Positions 12,391 through 21,317 of a stretch of 64,000 nt of DNA are shown here, piece after piece. This DNA comes from Davidsoniella eucalypti (taxonomy: Eukaryota > Ascomycota > Sordariomycetes > Microascales > Ceratocystidaceae): the NCBI GenBank assembly GCA_004009845.1, contig RMBW01000025.1:248001-312000 (forward strand), read 5' to 3'. Position numbers and translations under genes: made by a program. Below the pieces are notes generated by a model that saw nothing but the letters and a program-made list of their open reading frames with translations, did no database searches and had not been told where the DNA came from. Every line of letters starts with the position of its first letter. Position 1 is the first letter of the stretch.

Positions 12391-13993
12391 AGAAGTGCTA
12401 GATACATGTCGCGTTGGATATCGGCTGCTGTATGGTCTCCCTCGTCGATGAAGAACGGAACAATGCCGATATCGTTGTATAGACAAGCCATCTGAACATA
12501 GGGCAAACCACTGACTGTTCCAGTAGGCTCGCCCCCGTGCTTCATGAGGAGTCTTATCGTCGGAATATTTCTGGCCTTGATAGCAACAGAAAGTGGCGTC
12601 AGCAACAAGAATGAACAGTCGATAGGCATACCATGATTGGTTTCGTCGATCAGGCCTTGTTCATGGACTTCGTCGTCTTGAAGTCTATAGTTGGCATCGG
12701 CACCAGATGAAAGAAGCAACTCGAGGACATCATCTTTTGAACTGCTGCAAACAGAAAACAAAGCTTTGCTGCACAGGTATTGGCCTTTGCTCTCCGTATC
12801 TACCATAACATCAACCAGAAGCTTGATGATGTCTGTGTGACCTTGGCAGGAAGCTATCTGCAGGGCTTTGGTGCGTGAAAAATCGAAGCCTTGTTTAACG
12901 AGTAGAAAGACCACATCGTCGTATCCTTGAAAGCAGGCTATCGAGATCTGTAGGAAGGGCTGGAACTCTCGTACATATTGACAGCGTAACGAAGTTCGTT
13001 GTAATGGCCTTGGTAGACTATATGCCAGATGGGACTTTCATCAAAATATCGGGGGCCAAGCGTTTCGATCTTGATTTGATGATTTACCAACTGTACGTAG
13101 CGCACATCAATGTCCAAGTTCTTCAAGTCGTAGATTTGAAACAGAGTATCGATATCGCATCTCTCTGCTCACTGGGCACTGCCACAGAAATGACTAAACC
13201 AATTGTCTGTGGCATAGTCGAGGAATTCCGCAGTTAAAGTACTGACCTTCCCATCTGCCTTGGACTTTGAGGCATTCCGTACTTCTGGTAGGGAGAGGTA
13301 CCTATGACAGATGTCCGACAAGATATCTTCGGTCGTCTCGGGAACACAGGAAAGAAGCCGACCATAATGAGATGGGCGGCTTCAATAAGAACTCCTTGGC
13401 GGTTTGGTGTATCAGATAGATTGTAGAGTCCTGGATAAAAACAAAAGGACCACATAAATCACGCAGTCTCTCCTCAAAGAAATCGATGTTGTCGTTGGCA
13501 TCTTGAATACAAGCAGAATTCCGTAGCTTCAAATTCAATACAACTCTCATCTCGGAAACCGTCAGTGGACCTTGCACCAACAACGATCTGAAGAATCAGA
13601 ATGGCTTGGGGCAGGTTGGCAGGCTCAATTCACTGTAGCCTTGTGTAGACATCGTCCACCGTGCCAGGAACTAGACCAATGTCGCTACATTCAACCCCAA
13701 ATCCTCTTGATATACACTCTACTTCTTTGATTACTAGATCGAGCCCTAGATAAGTTCGATTTTTTATACCGAGGAGCTTTTCTTCGCCCTCCTTGCGGAA
13801 AGCTGTTGTCAAGTTGGGCTCTTGAAGTCGGGATTTAACAAACAGATCGATCTCGGCCTGGATTTGGTCATCCCCATCATCTCCACAAAAGTAGATTTGA
13901 GGAAAGGTGTTGGCAGTGGGCATGAATCTTAATCCAGAGAAGGTCGTTGTTCGTGTTGTTGAACCAGTTGGTGAATTTGCGGTTTTCAAGAAT

Positions 13994-15199
13994 CTAGACA
14001 CATGTCCCGTCCATAGCCACGGGATTCATGTCTTTGAGTCGCTTGTAAGAAGTTGTCTTATATTGCTGATGGCACTTTTCCACCTTGGCCTTTTGAAAGT
14101 GCAGATCTTCGTTCTGGCTAATGGCACGATCGGCGTTCTCGGTAAATTGGATATCTGGCTCTCCTATAGCAGCACAAATGTTAGAAATGGCATGTCTGGT
14201 AAAGATATTCCAGTTGAAGGGGGCCTCTGTATACATACGAATTACTTCCAAGGCGGGCATCATGGCATGGACATAGCCTAGGAGTTCTTTGGCAAAGGCA
14301 GCCGCAGAAAGAGCGGCATAGTCATGCCACTCATCATTTTTATGGCTATCTGCATAGTCTGAAATGCCTCGAATAACAAGACATGGGAATTGCTGTATTA
14401 TACCAGCAGCCTCCATTTCCACACATATAGCCCCGATCTCCTGCTGCAGTTGGTCACGACGAACTGCATCTCGGACCACGGAGTTTCCGGATGCGATGAC
14501 TCCATAATGCACCTGTGGATTTTCATCCTCACGTGGCGGTCTTGGAACTTCCCATTCTTTAACACAAGAGTCACAGGTTGGAGCATTGGGCGGATGGATA
14601 TAGTCTGGGTCGAATAGTCGATCGCTTTGGAGGGTTGGCCTGCTGATGGTCTTCATGGCCTTTGAGCTATATGATAGTGCCTTGGCGATATAGGCCGGGA
14701 AAAGAGGATCATTGATATCTCTACGGGCTTTGAAGTTGTTCAGTGCTGACATTACTGAATTGGGTGGAGTGTTCAATTTGCCTTGTCGAGAAAACTGACC
14801 ATCATTAAGTAGTTTGTCAACATCGTACTGGATAACACCGCCGGATGTGCTAGAGGGTTGTCCAACCACTATATCTCCAAGCCGAATATCGTGTTTGGAG
14901 GAGGGAATTCCAGCGCCAATCCCGACCAAAAGTATGAATCTGAGAGAGGTAGAGAAGGCTTGTGTCAAGCTGAGAGTAGCTGCAGCCGCCTGGGTTTGAC
15001 CAGTCGTTGGTAAACAAACCAAAACAACATTGTGCTTTCCAATACGCCCATAGCTATAACTTGTATTCTCGGAGGGCTGGTCTTCGGGACAATCATACTG
15101 TTCGTCAAGTATGAGTCTGGCAGCAAATAGTTCCCGAGGCAAGGCACAAATCCAGCCAATTTCATAGGTGTCTTTCCCTGGGCGAAGTGACGATGGCAT
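13994..15199 (-). CDS. Surviving phosphorylase-superfamily (PNP_UDP) domain of the broken NLR
   Basis: An intact frame of 401 codons from the ATG at 15,199 (MPSSLRPGKDTYEIGWICAL); the frame continues upstream only through a TTG. Family marks are IGWICALPRELFAARLIL at the start, VLVCLPTTGQTQAAAA, the glycine-rich LLVGIGAGIP, LGDIVVGQP, CVEMEAAGI (purine-binding region) and VIRGISDYADSHKNDEW with its acidic pair. In fungal NLRs this N-terminal domain is thought to be an effector module acting on nucleosides or nucleotides, controlled by the NACHT-repeat part. Here it stops at the TAG that ends GTCV, so it would be a free domain without its regulator. It may be untranscribed debris or a functional leftover; the fact that it alone is undamaged fits either. 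Listed separately from the pseudogene because it is a complete frame. Confidence 0.6.
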   Translation of the reverse strand: MPSSLRPGKDTYEIGWICALPRELFAARLILDEQYDCPEDQPSENTSYSYGRIGKHNVVLVCLPTTGQTQAAAATLSLTQAFSTSLRFILLVGIGAGIPSSKHDIRLGDIVVGQPSSTSGGVIQYDVDKLLNDGQFSRQGKLNTPPNSVMSALNNFKARRDINDPLFPAYIAKALSYSSKAMKTISRPTLQSDRLFDPDYIHPPNAPTCDSCVKEWEVPRPPREDENPQVHYGVIASGNSVVRDAVRRDQLQQEIGAICVEMEAAGIIQQFPCLVIRGISDYADSHKNDEWHDYAALSAAAFAKELLGYVHAMMPALEVIRMYTEAPFNWNIFTRHAISNICAAIGEPDIQFTENADRAISQNEDLHFQKAKVEKCHQQYKTTSYKRLKDMNPVAMDGTCV

Positions 15200-15650
15200 G
15201 GTGATATTTGCTGGGTCACGGGCTATAGTTGAAGATGTACAAAATGAGTAAAAGGAGAGAAAAACTGTCCTTGGATGGCGAAGAAGAAGATATGGATGTG
15301 TAGATGCCAAAATGAAGAAAAGGTATATAGGAAGAAAATTGTGTGGAGCTGTGTTTATATTTCAATATTTGAAAGTTGGGCTTTTACCTGTTGCTAGGAT
15401 CGGGCTTGCCTAGTTTGTACTTCTGGTGAAAAAACAGTTATTTGCAATTTACAGATGAGATTTCAAGGTTCAAAAGGAATGAGCAACAGAAGCGGCGATA
15501 CATATATAATGTCTAGCTAATGTACTTTGTCATGTATCTGGCTGCATTATGTAAGATTGCATTTTCTTTGTGGTCCCAATTAGGCTAGGTCCGTTAGACT
15601 CTTGATGGTGTAATGGAAAATACCACATGTACATCTTACATTACTATACT

Positions 15651-15715
15651 GACACTAGCCTGTGTGATTTAGGTAGACGTTAAATATAATCAAATCAAAT
15701 CAGACACTAGCCTGT
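15651..15715 (+). repeat. 39-bp LINE 3'-end insertion with 13-bp target-site duplication
   Basis: GACACTAGCCTGT is repeated exactly at 15,651-15,663 and 15,703-15,715. The 39 bases between (GTGATTTAGGTAGACGTTAA onward to the CAAAT tail) match the ends of the copies near 6,900 and 21,150. It is a textbook 5'-truncated target-primed insertion. Confidence 0.88.
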
Positions 15716-16915
15716 TGAATTTGATGACAGCATTAGACTTCATATTTCTATCTAGTAATAATTTAAATGAAACCAAACAGACACCAATGGATCAGATGGG
15801 CCCACTAGGTCTTCGTACATAAACTAGAAAATAGGAAAGTCAAGTTGTCGTATAGCACTGTCAAACTATAGTTAGACTGTTTCTCTGTTTGAAAAAGAAA
15901 AAAAAGTTGACTACTATCGTACTGTTCAGAGCCACTCATTTTGACGAGATAATCTATGTCGGTGATAAGAGCTATGCTTTATACTGTTTGTACGATATTT
16001 TTCATGTCCGTAGCGTCCACCAATACATATTCCAGCTCATCATGATACGTCTACGGGGTTTCCACAAGCAAATCCAAACGATATCGTAGTCTGCGACGAT
16101 GAGGTGGCGATGTGATATACTTAGTTCTTTTTTTGTCTAGTAGTGAGGGGCCAATAGCGACTAGACAACAGGTGCATATCTCCAACCCGAATAGCATCAC
16201 CAGCAAAACATGTGGTAAAGAAACTCCAGACCTAGAGATAGATTGCTATATACAGGCAGCTCGTAAGGCCCCAATAGTTAGACGAGCTAATAGAACATGA
16301 TGGTGTAACCATCCCGAAGGCGACGTCTCTAATCACATATAGAAGTCATGGACGCTAAGATCTTCACAGCAGGGCATTGACCCAGAAGCGCCAGTCCACA
16401 ACTAACGGATAGATAGAAGAATATCTGGGGGTGTCTAATCGACAAAGCCACAGTTGCTCGCTTGAAGATGCCCTCCAACAAGGCAAACATATAAGACGGG
16501 AATCGATGATGATAGATCGTATACAAGTACTCCAAGGCACCCCAAGTAGGAAAGTTCATTGTATCTATCCGTCCCAGGAAAGCAAGCAGCTGATGTACCA
16601 GCAAAAGCAGCAGTTGTGAAAGTGCCAGGCTACTATATGACCATCGTTAGAGCATACACTTGAGACAAAGAAGACACTCAGGCGGTATGTAAGCAGTAGT
16701 TCCAAGCGAAAACAGCCGCCAAAGCCAGTATGGAAAGAAGATGACCAGAGTTCTCCTCTCCAACTAATGCAGCTACGCCCCAAAGACTACCAATGAATCA
16801 TTTGCAGTGCTCTCAGGCTACGAAGGCATCGCGGACGACGAAAAGGCAAACCTTTTGTTGACACCTCTGCGCGTTCATGTTTACGTCTTGTCCACAGCAA
16901 CAGAGGGAAAGAGCG
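15716..16915. other. Gene-free region upstream of the first orphan locus
   Basis: No supported gene. The longest minus frame (16,329-16,604) starts at TTG and resembles nothing I know. Confidence 0.45.
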
Positions 16916-16939
16916 GCGCGTCTGGCCAACCAGACGCGC
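16916..16939. promoter_or_regulatory. Perfect 10-bp-arm GC-rich palindrome upstream of orphan gene A
   Basis: GCGCGTCTGG and its exact reverse complement CCAGACGCGC are separated by CCAA. It lies about 45 bp upstream of a TATA-like element and about 220 bp upstream of the ATG at 17,157, so it may be a transcription-factor site; it could also extrude a cruciform. Confidence 0.4.
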
Positions 16940-16983
16940 GCAACTACAGGACTTCCTGCTGATTAAGGCGAGGAAGTTTCCTA

Positions 16984-16992
16984 CATAAATAA
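16984..16992 (+). promoter_or_regulatory. TATA-like box of orphan gene A
   Basis: CATAAATAA precedes a pyrimidine-rich leader (17,018-17,053) that contains no ATG until 17,157. This matches the arrangement seen at the other two orphan genes. Confidence 0.4.
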
Positions 16993-17156
16993 TCTCGCAG
17001 CTACTCAACAGTGAAAATTCTTTCCCTTCTCCTTCTCCTTTTTCTTCTCTTCATAGTGCTCCGCTCAGCAATTACTATAACGTCGTTCCAACTACCAAAG
17101 ATCGCAACTACTGCCAACTTCTTTACTACAAGAACAAATACCAACTCAATATTACA

Positions 17157-18727
17157 ATGTCTTCGGTATGATTTCTTGCCCTACGATCGAGATCTTTGAG
17201 CCCCCCGAAAGCCCCTCCACCGGAATGAGGGCCCCACTGTCTACGCCGTAGAGGCGGTAGGCGGAGCTATTCCAAACTGTCCGCAGCAGATCTTGGAATG
17301 GCCTCCGGCCTGCCGTACTCTATACGGCCGCTGGAACTTCTCGTTGCCTCGCCTGTCTTCATGCACGGCCAGACAATGCGGAGCTCTAGTGGTTGTGATC
17401 GGCGTGGAGAATGGGGCCTCTGTTTCGTTGGAGGGTGTTTACCGTTTTTTACGCGGTGGCGCGGGGCGCAAGTATCGCGGCTAGCCCAGTTTAACAGAAA
17501 CTAACCTCAGTTTTGTTTTAGAACACCAACTTTTCCACCATTCCGTCGTTTGCCGACATCGTCGCCGGTCGTCGTCGCACCGTTTCCGACTCTGCCGTTC
17601 CTGCCGCTGTCCACAACGGTCCTGCTGCCAAGCCTGTGCGTCTCCGGTCTGTCTCTGACAGCATCCTGACCGCGCGGGCTGTCCTGGACCGCAGAAACCG
17701 CATGTCGGACGATCTGTCGGACTACTCGGCCTCCCCGACCCAGTCGGTCTCGTCTTCGCCTCCGTCTTGGTCCGGCAGTTCCCAGTGGGACGAGTCCCCG
17801 CTTGGCTCGCCCTCTGAGGCCATTTTCGCCCGCCCCGCTCGTCGTGTCGTGTCTGACGGGCCGACTCAGAGCGCCACCAAGCTTCGGGATGCCATTCCGC
17901 TGCGCATGCGCGCTGCTTCGATCCCCCGCACTGCCGAGCTGGTGCCTCTCAAGTCGGCTCTCTCGCATCGCAACCCGTGGTCTCCCGGGGCTTTCCTTAA
18001 GCCGAAGAAGAAGGTTCACTGGGCCTTCGACGTGAAGTACGTCTGTCGGATGGGCCCGCACAACCCTCTTGCCTTCCTGTCGTCTCGCGATGACGACTCC
18101 GAGGAAGAGCAAGAGGAAGCGGAATTCGAGTTTTCCTCTTCCCCTTCCCCCTCTCCTTCTCCTCCGACACCCGCTCCGGTTGTTGAGGCATCGCCGCCGA
18201 TTCCTCCTAGATCGCCGGCTCGCCGTGCCAATCTTGCTGCCTCGCCTTCGCCGTCTTCATGGATGGCCAAGGTGGTTAACACCTCTCTGCCGGGTTCTCC
18301 GGCTTCTTCGATCTTGTCTGGCGCGTCATCGCCATTGATCATGTCTCCAGCGTCTCCCACGCGGATTCCGGTCCATGGAGACCCGCGGTCCCCTTCTCCC
18401 GCACCCTCTTCGGCACCCTCATCGCCGTTCATGTGGTCTCCGGTTTCTCCCGCACCCATTTTGGGGCAACCGGATTCGCGCTGGCAATCAGCTTGGTCCT
18501 CTGATTCCTCGGAGACCGATGACGACGACAGTGTCTCGTCTTCCGAAGTGGTTGTCCCGTCCTTGCGGTCTCCCATACCGCGTGTTCCCGACCTTGTCTG
18601 GAAACGTCGGGAGTCGCGACTCAACTTCATTCCGACTGGGCGGCCCGATCAAGAGTTTGTTGTGAGTCGGGCTCAGTGGTGGGTGGAAAAACGCGCTGCT
18701 ACTCGTGCGGTCGGAGGCATCACATAG
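17157..18727 (+). CDS. Orphan gene A, ORF1: Ser/Pro-rich low-complexity protein, one intron
   Basis: No family recognised. Proposed exon 1 is only ATGTCTTCG (17,157-17,165). The intron 17,166-17,521 starts GTATGA, has a CTAAC branch point and ends TTTTAG. Exon 2 continues in frame from AACACC (NTNFSTIPSFADIVAGRRR) to the TAG at 18,725-18,727, giving 404 residues. The protein has basic N-terminal patches (AGRRR, KPKKKVHW), an acidic block (DDDSEEEQEEAEFEF), then long Ser/Pro-rich stretches with SPSPSP runs and a second acidic patch (SSETDDDDS). It is probably largely disordered. Codons are strongly GC-rich compared with the AT-rich flanks. The 356-nt intron is long and GC-rich, so an alternative first exon is possible. 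The stop is followed in the same frame by ORF2 (see that entry and the findings). Function unknown. Confidence 0.6.
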
Positions 18728-18748
18728 AACCGTGGTGCCCCCTGCTCG

Positions 18749-19507
18749 ATGGCAGACCTATCGCGGCCTTCGCCTTCGCCTTCTCCCTCTCCCCCTTGCT
18801 CTCCGGTGTCTGTACCAAGCCCGGTCTTTGCTCCTGTTCCCGCGCCTTCTCCGGCACCCATGCCGACTCCTGCTCCCGCTCCTGTTCTGGAGGCTCCTTC
18901 CCCTACGCCTCCGTTCGCAGTTGCTGCCTTTACGTCCAAGCAGTGGCCCCGCCATCCTCTTCCCGGCTCTTTCACCGGTACCGAAGAGGATACTCTTGCA
19001 GATTTTGCTCCGCTGCAGGCAGTTTTATATGCTGCCAGCTCGGTGACTAATGCCTGCTGGGCGCGAATTTTGTCCGCTCTTCTTCTAGCCCGTTCGGCCA
19101 TTCGGTACGTTGCTGCCTCCATACAGCAGACCGCACTGGTGGTAATCGAGGTGCTTGCGGTGACGACGCCGTTCTTAATACCCGCTCTTCGAAAGCTTGG
19201 TTCTTGGGCTCTCAGGGCCATTGCTGAGAACGGCCCGGTGATCCTAGATGGTCTTCTGCTAGTGGTTTCCAGAGTCGTTTCAGCTTTGTGCCATCTGACG
19301 AAGGCGGCAATGGATCGTTGGACTCTCTCTGCCAATCCCGCCGTCTCTGCCACTACCTCCGCCTCTTCTGCTTTCGCCTCCCCTGCTTCCGCCTCCCCTG
19401 CTTCCGCCTCGGCTCCCTCTCCGGCAAAGCAAAGAATCACCAACTTCATGGTGGCCGGTTTGCAGCCCATGCCGGTGTCCTACCGCAGCCGTGTGAACCG
19501 TTACTAA
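18749..19507 (+). CDS. Orphan gene A, ORF2: Pro/Ala-rich then hydrophobic-helix protein, in frame with ORF1
   Basis: 252 residues from the ATG at 18,749, in the same frame as ORF1 and separated from it only by the TAG and seven sense codons. Residues 1-55 are Pro/Ser/Ala repeats (SPSPSPSP, APVPAPSPAPMPTPAPAP). Residues about 85-185 form several hydrophobic helices (AVLYAASSV, ALVVIEVLAVTTPFLIPAL, VILDGLLLVVSRVVSAL) that could be membrane segments. The end is an Ala/Ser-rich linker and a short basic tail. It could be the C-terminal half of a single protein of about 660 residues joined to ORF1 by splicing, readthrough or RNA editing, or a separate cistron, which would be unusual in a fungus. 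No homology recognised. Confidence 0.5.
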   Translation: MADLSRPSPSPSPSPPCSPVSVPSPVFAPVPAPSPAPMPTPAPAPVLEAPSPTPPFAVAAFTSKQWPRHPLPGSFTGTEEDTLADFAPLQAVLYAASSVTNACWARILSALLLARSAIRYVAASIQQTALVVIEVLAVTTPFLIPALRKLGSWALRAIAENGPVILDGLLLVVSRVVSALCHLTKAAMDRWTLSANPAVSATTSASSAFASPASASPASASAPSPAKQRITNFMVAGLQPMPVSYRSRVNRY

Positions 19508-19807
19508 GTTCACGGCTTCTGTCTGTCTGCCTTGCGTTCTGCATTTTTGATATTCTTATCCTTCTATCCTTCCATCATTCTTACTTCTTTGTTACATGAT
19601 CTTCTTGTCACTCATGTTTCTTACTACAACATATATCATGTATTCTTTCTTAATGTTCTTATTCTTTCTTGATGTTTGCTTCTGTTGATGTTTTTATATC
19701 ATCTCCCATCTTTTCTACTCTCTATCATGACTTTCTCCCATTGTCTTTTGAATCTTACCATCACTGACTTCATACTTTGTCTTCGACTCTTCCCCCCCGC
19801 TCTTCTT

Positions 19808-19907
19808 CAGAGATAACTCATTGTCGTTGCCAGCAGCCGGCTTCATCTATAGCCCTGCATCCACTGTCGTTTCTATAACGTTCTCACCGGCCGACTAGTT
19901 ATCTCTG
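19808..19907 (+). ncRNA. Structured repeat motif A, copy 1
   Basis: Outer stem: CAGAGATAACT (19,808-19,818) with AGTTATCTCTG (19,897-19,907), 11 perfect pairs. Next GTCG/CGAC and GCC/GGC. The conserved core is GCCAGCAGCCGGC, then hairpin GGCT..AGCC, then CCTGCATCCAC, then hairpin CGTT-TCTAT-AACG, then CTCACCGGC. It lies 300 nt downstream of the ORF2 stop, so it may be in its 3' UTR or in a separate RNA. Confidence 0.6.
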
Positions 19908-19918
19908 GTATCTCCCTC

Positions 19919-19993
19919 TATCGCGGCCAGCAGCCGGCATTTCAACAGCCCTGCATCCACTGTCGTTTCTATAACGTTCTCACCGGCCCGATA
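19919..19993 (+). ncRNA. Structured repeat motif A, copy 2
   Basis: Same core as copy 1. The outer helix has a different sequence: TATCG-c-GGCC pairs with GGCC-CGATA (nine pairs, one bulge). The first internal hairpin has a changed loop and keeps GGC..GCC. Confidence 0.6.
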
Positions 19994-20033
19994 CGTTCTC
20001 CTGGGTTGATTTTGCCTTTAGCTTTCGTAGCTA

Positions 20034-20105
20034 TGCAACGCCAGCAGCCGGCTTCTTCGGAAGCCCTGCATCCACGTTTTTTTGTTGCTCACCGGCGTTG
20101 TTGCA
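20034..20105 (+). ncRNA. Structured repeat motif A, copy 3
   Basis: Same core. The outer helix is TGCAACGCC with GGCG and TTGCA (seven to nine pairs depending on the bulge). The internal hairpin is GGCTTC-TTCG-GAAGCC, a longer stem capped by a stable tetraloop. The second hairpin is replaced by a T-rich loop. Confidence 0.6.
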
Positions 20106-20125
20106 ATCACCCACAGAACACTCTC

Positions 20126-20176
20126 CTTCTTCGTCTAAACGGTTTGCCTTAGGGCATCTTGCCGGGGACCAAGAAG
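20126..20176 (+). ncRNA. Structured repeat motif B, copy 1
   Basis: Outer helix CTTCTT/AAGAAG (six pairs), then GTC/GAC, an internal loop TAAA/GG, then CGG/CCG, enclosing hairpin TGCC-TTAG-GGCA. The core CGTCTAAACGGTTTGCC and GGGCATCTTGCCGGGGACC is shared by all three copies. Confidence 0.6.
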
Positions 20177-20205
20177 TTGTCTCTTCTATAGAGCGAGTCG
20201 ACGCC

Positions 20206-20253
20206 TCTTCGTCTAAACGGTTTGCCTTCGGGGCATCTTGCCGGGGACCAAGA
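20206..20253 (+). ncRNA. Structured repeat motif B, copy 2
   Basis: Same core. The outer helix is reduced to TCTT/AAGA, and the enclosed hairpin loop is TTCGG-like, closed by GCC/GGC. Confidence 0.55.
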
Positions 20254-20288
20254 TGGTATCTCTCGTCTTCTATGGAAGGAGTTAACTC

Positions 20289-20345
20289 AATTTTTCGTCT
20301 AAACGGTTTGCCTTCCTTTGGGCATCTTGCCGGGGACCAAGAATT
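20289..20345 (+). ncRNA. Structured repeat motif B, copy 3
   Basis: Same core. The outer helix is AATTTTT/AAGAATT (seven pairs, one G-U), a different sequence from copy 1, and the hairpin loop is expanded to TTCCTTT. Confidence 0.58.
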
Positions 20346-21063
20346 TGAAGTTATCTCTTATTACTCCCTATAGAGCGGGTTGAGTCTTACACACTGTTTG
20401 AAGTCTATTGATCGTATACAAGATTCTCGGTGCCCATGTGTCATGATGGGTATCTGTCTCTAGAAACCCACAGTATGGAACTGTGGCAGATCTAGTGAAC
20501 CTAGAACTCAGTGGTGTATTCTACACATACAGTTCAATTATGGTTACTTTGGGAGTTCTCCTGGTGCTTTACATGGTTTGATGAAAAATCAGTGTACAAG
20601 CCGGAGGTCATGGTTTGGAAATAGATGGGGGGGTTAATAGTTAGGTGGGATGGTTCAATATCAATACAAGTACATCGCAATCAAACTTCTTTAGAAACAC
20701 CCTCCAAAATGTGAATGAAGGTGATTAGTCTTATAGCGTTAGCTGACTATCACATATTACTAAAGTAATTCAACTATGCCAACAACATTTTCATGGCTCT
20801 GCTCCGTAAGATTAATGAATTTTAAAAATAAAACTGATATAGATAAATGTCATGGTGAAGGACTAGGGCTTCTCCCGTAGGTAATACATTTATGGATCAG
20901 AATAAGAACCACTTGGTATGGCTCTTATAGGTAGGTACATTAGTTAGCATTTAGTCCTTTCAACTTTCCATTCTTCTTGACTTGACTATACTCATCTTTG
21001 TAATAGAGATGTAGTTGGGTAAACGTGATGGATGTGGTAATGTCGACTTGACTACATCTTACG
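20346..21063. other. Gene-free AT-rich stretch
   Basis: No ORF or RNA gene seen. A short CTATAGAGCGGGTTGAG phrase near 20,369 echoes CTATAGAGCGAGTCGA near 20,186, between motif B copies 1 and 2. Confidence 0.45.
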
Positions 21064-21109
21064 ACTATCTAAGTCTGATTTGATTTGATTATATTTAACT
21101 ATCTAAGTC
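21064..21109 (-). repeat. 22-bp LINE-tail insertion with 12-bp target-site duplication
   Basis: ACTATCTAAGTC is repeated exactly at 21,064-21,075 and 21,098-21,109. The 22 bases between are the reverse complement of the family 1 end (TAAATATAATC plus CAAAT units). Confidence 0.82.
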
Positions 21110-21190
21110 TGATTTGATTTGATTTAATCATATTTAACGTCTATCTAAATCACCAAGATCATACGACGCCGGATTGGTTACCGGACAGAT
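21110..21190 (-). repeat. 5'-truncated LINE 3' end, family 1
   Basis: Reverse-complement copy of the element at 6,855-6,933, including the CCGGTAACCAATCCGGCG block and the pentanucleotide tail, with a few substitutions. It abuts the smaller insertion directly, so two retro-insertions share one site. Confidence 0.7.
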
Positions 21191-21317
21191 ATTTAAAGTC
21201 CTCTGCTCGACAAATTCAATAGCTTTATATGTTCAGAACAGGGAATATTGGTAACCCTTTTGTTAGGGTTAGCGATGAGTACAAAAACTATGATAAATTT
21301 AAGATTCTATGAAATTG

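Larger units (their letters stand above)
10364..15199 (-). pseudogene. Broken NLR gene: nucleoside phosphorylase - NACHT - ankyrin (PNP-NACHT-ANK)
   Basis: Read from 15,199 downward, the order is PNP/UDP-phosphorylase-like domain, linker, NACHT remnant, winged-helix-like part and about twenty ankyrin repeats: the common fungal STAND/NLR layout used in non-self recognition. After YKRLKDMNP..GTCV a TAG stop (13,994-13,996) replaces what should be Trp; the next frame then reads ILENRKFTNWFNNTNNDLLW, as in intact relatives. The DNA then jumps to FPQIYFCGDDGDDQIQ, so the segment that should hold the Walker A loop is missing. Further breaks are a stop near 13,630, a frame change before PLTVSEMRVVLNL, frame changes near 12,930, 11,500 and 10,700, and a TAA at 10,822-10,824. 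Two ankyrin units have lost 8-15 residues in frame. The gene cannot make a working NTP-binding receptor. The isolated PNP frame could still be expressed. Confidence 0.88.

Noticed and set aside
18685..18692. Canonical -1 frameshift heptamer at the ORF1/zinc-knuckle junction
   Set aside because: GGAAAAAC does not meet the X-XXY-YYZ rule in the zero frame, and no clear downstream pseudoknot was seen.
18016..19470. Acidic/Gly-rich minus frames opposite orphan gene A
   Set aside because: They mirror the Ser/Pro-rich and Ala-rich codons of the plus-strand ORFs and lack an independent promoter or start.
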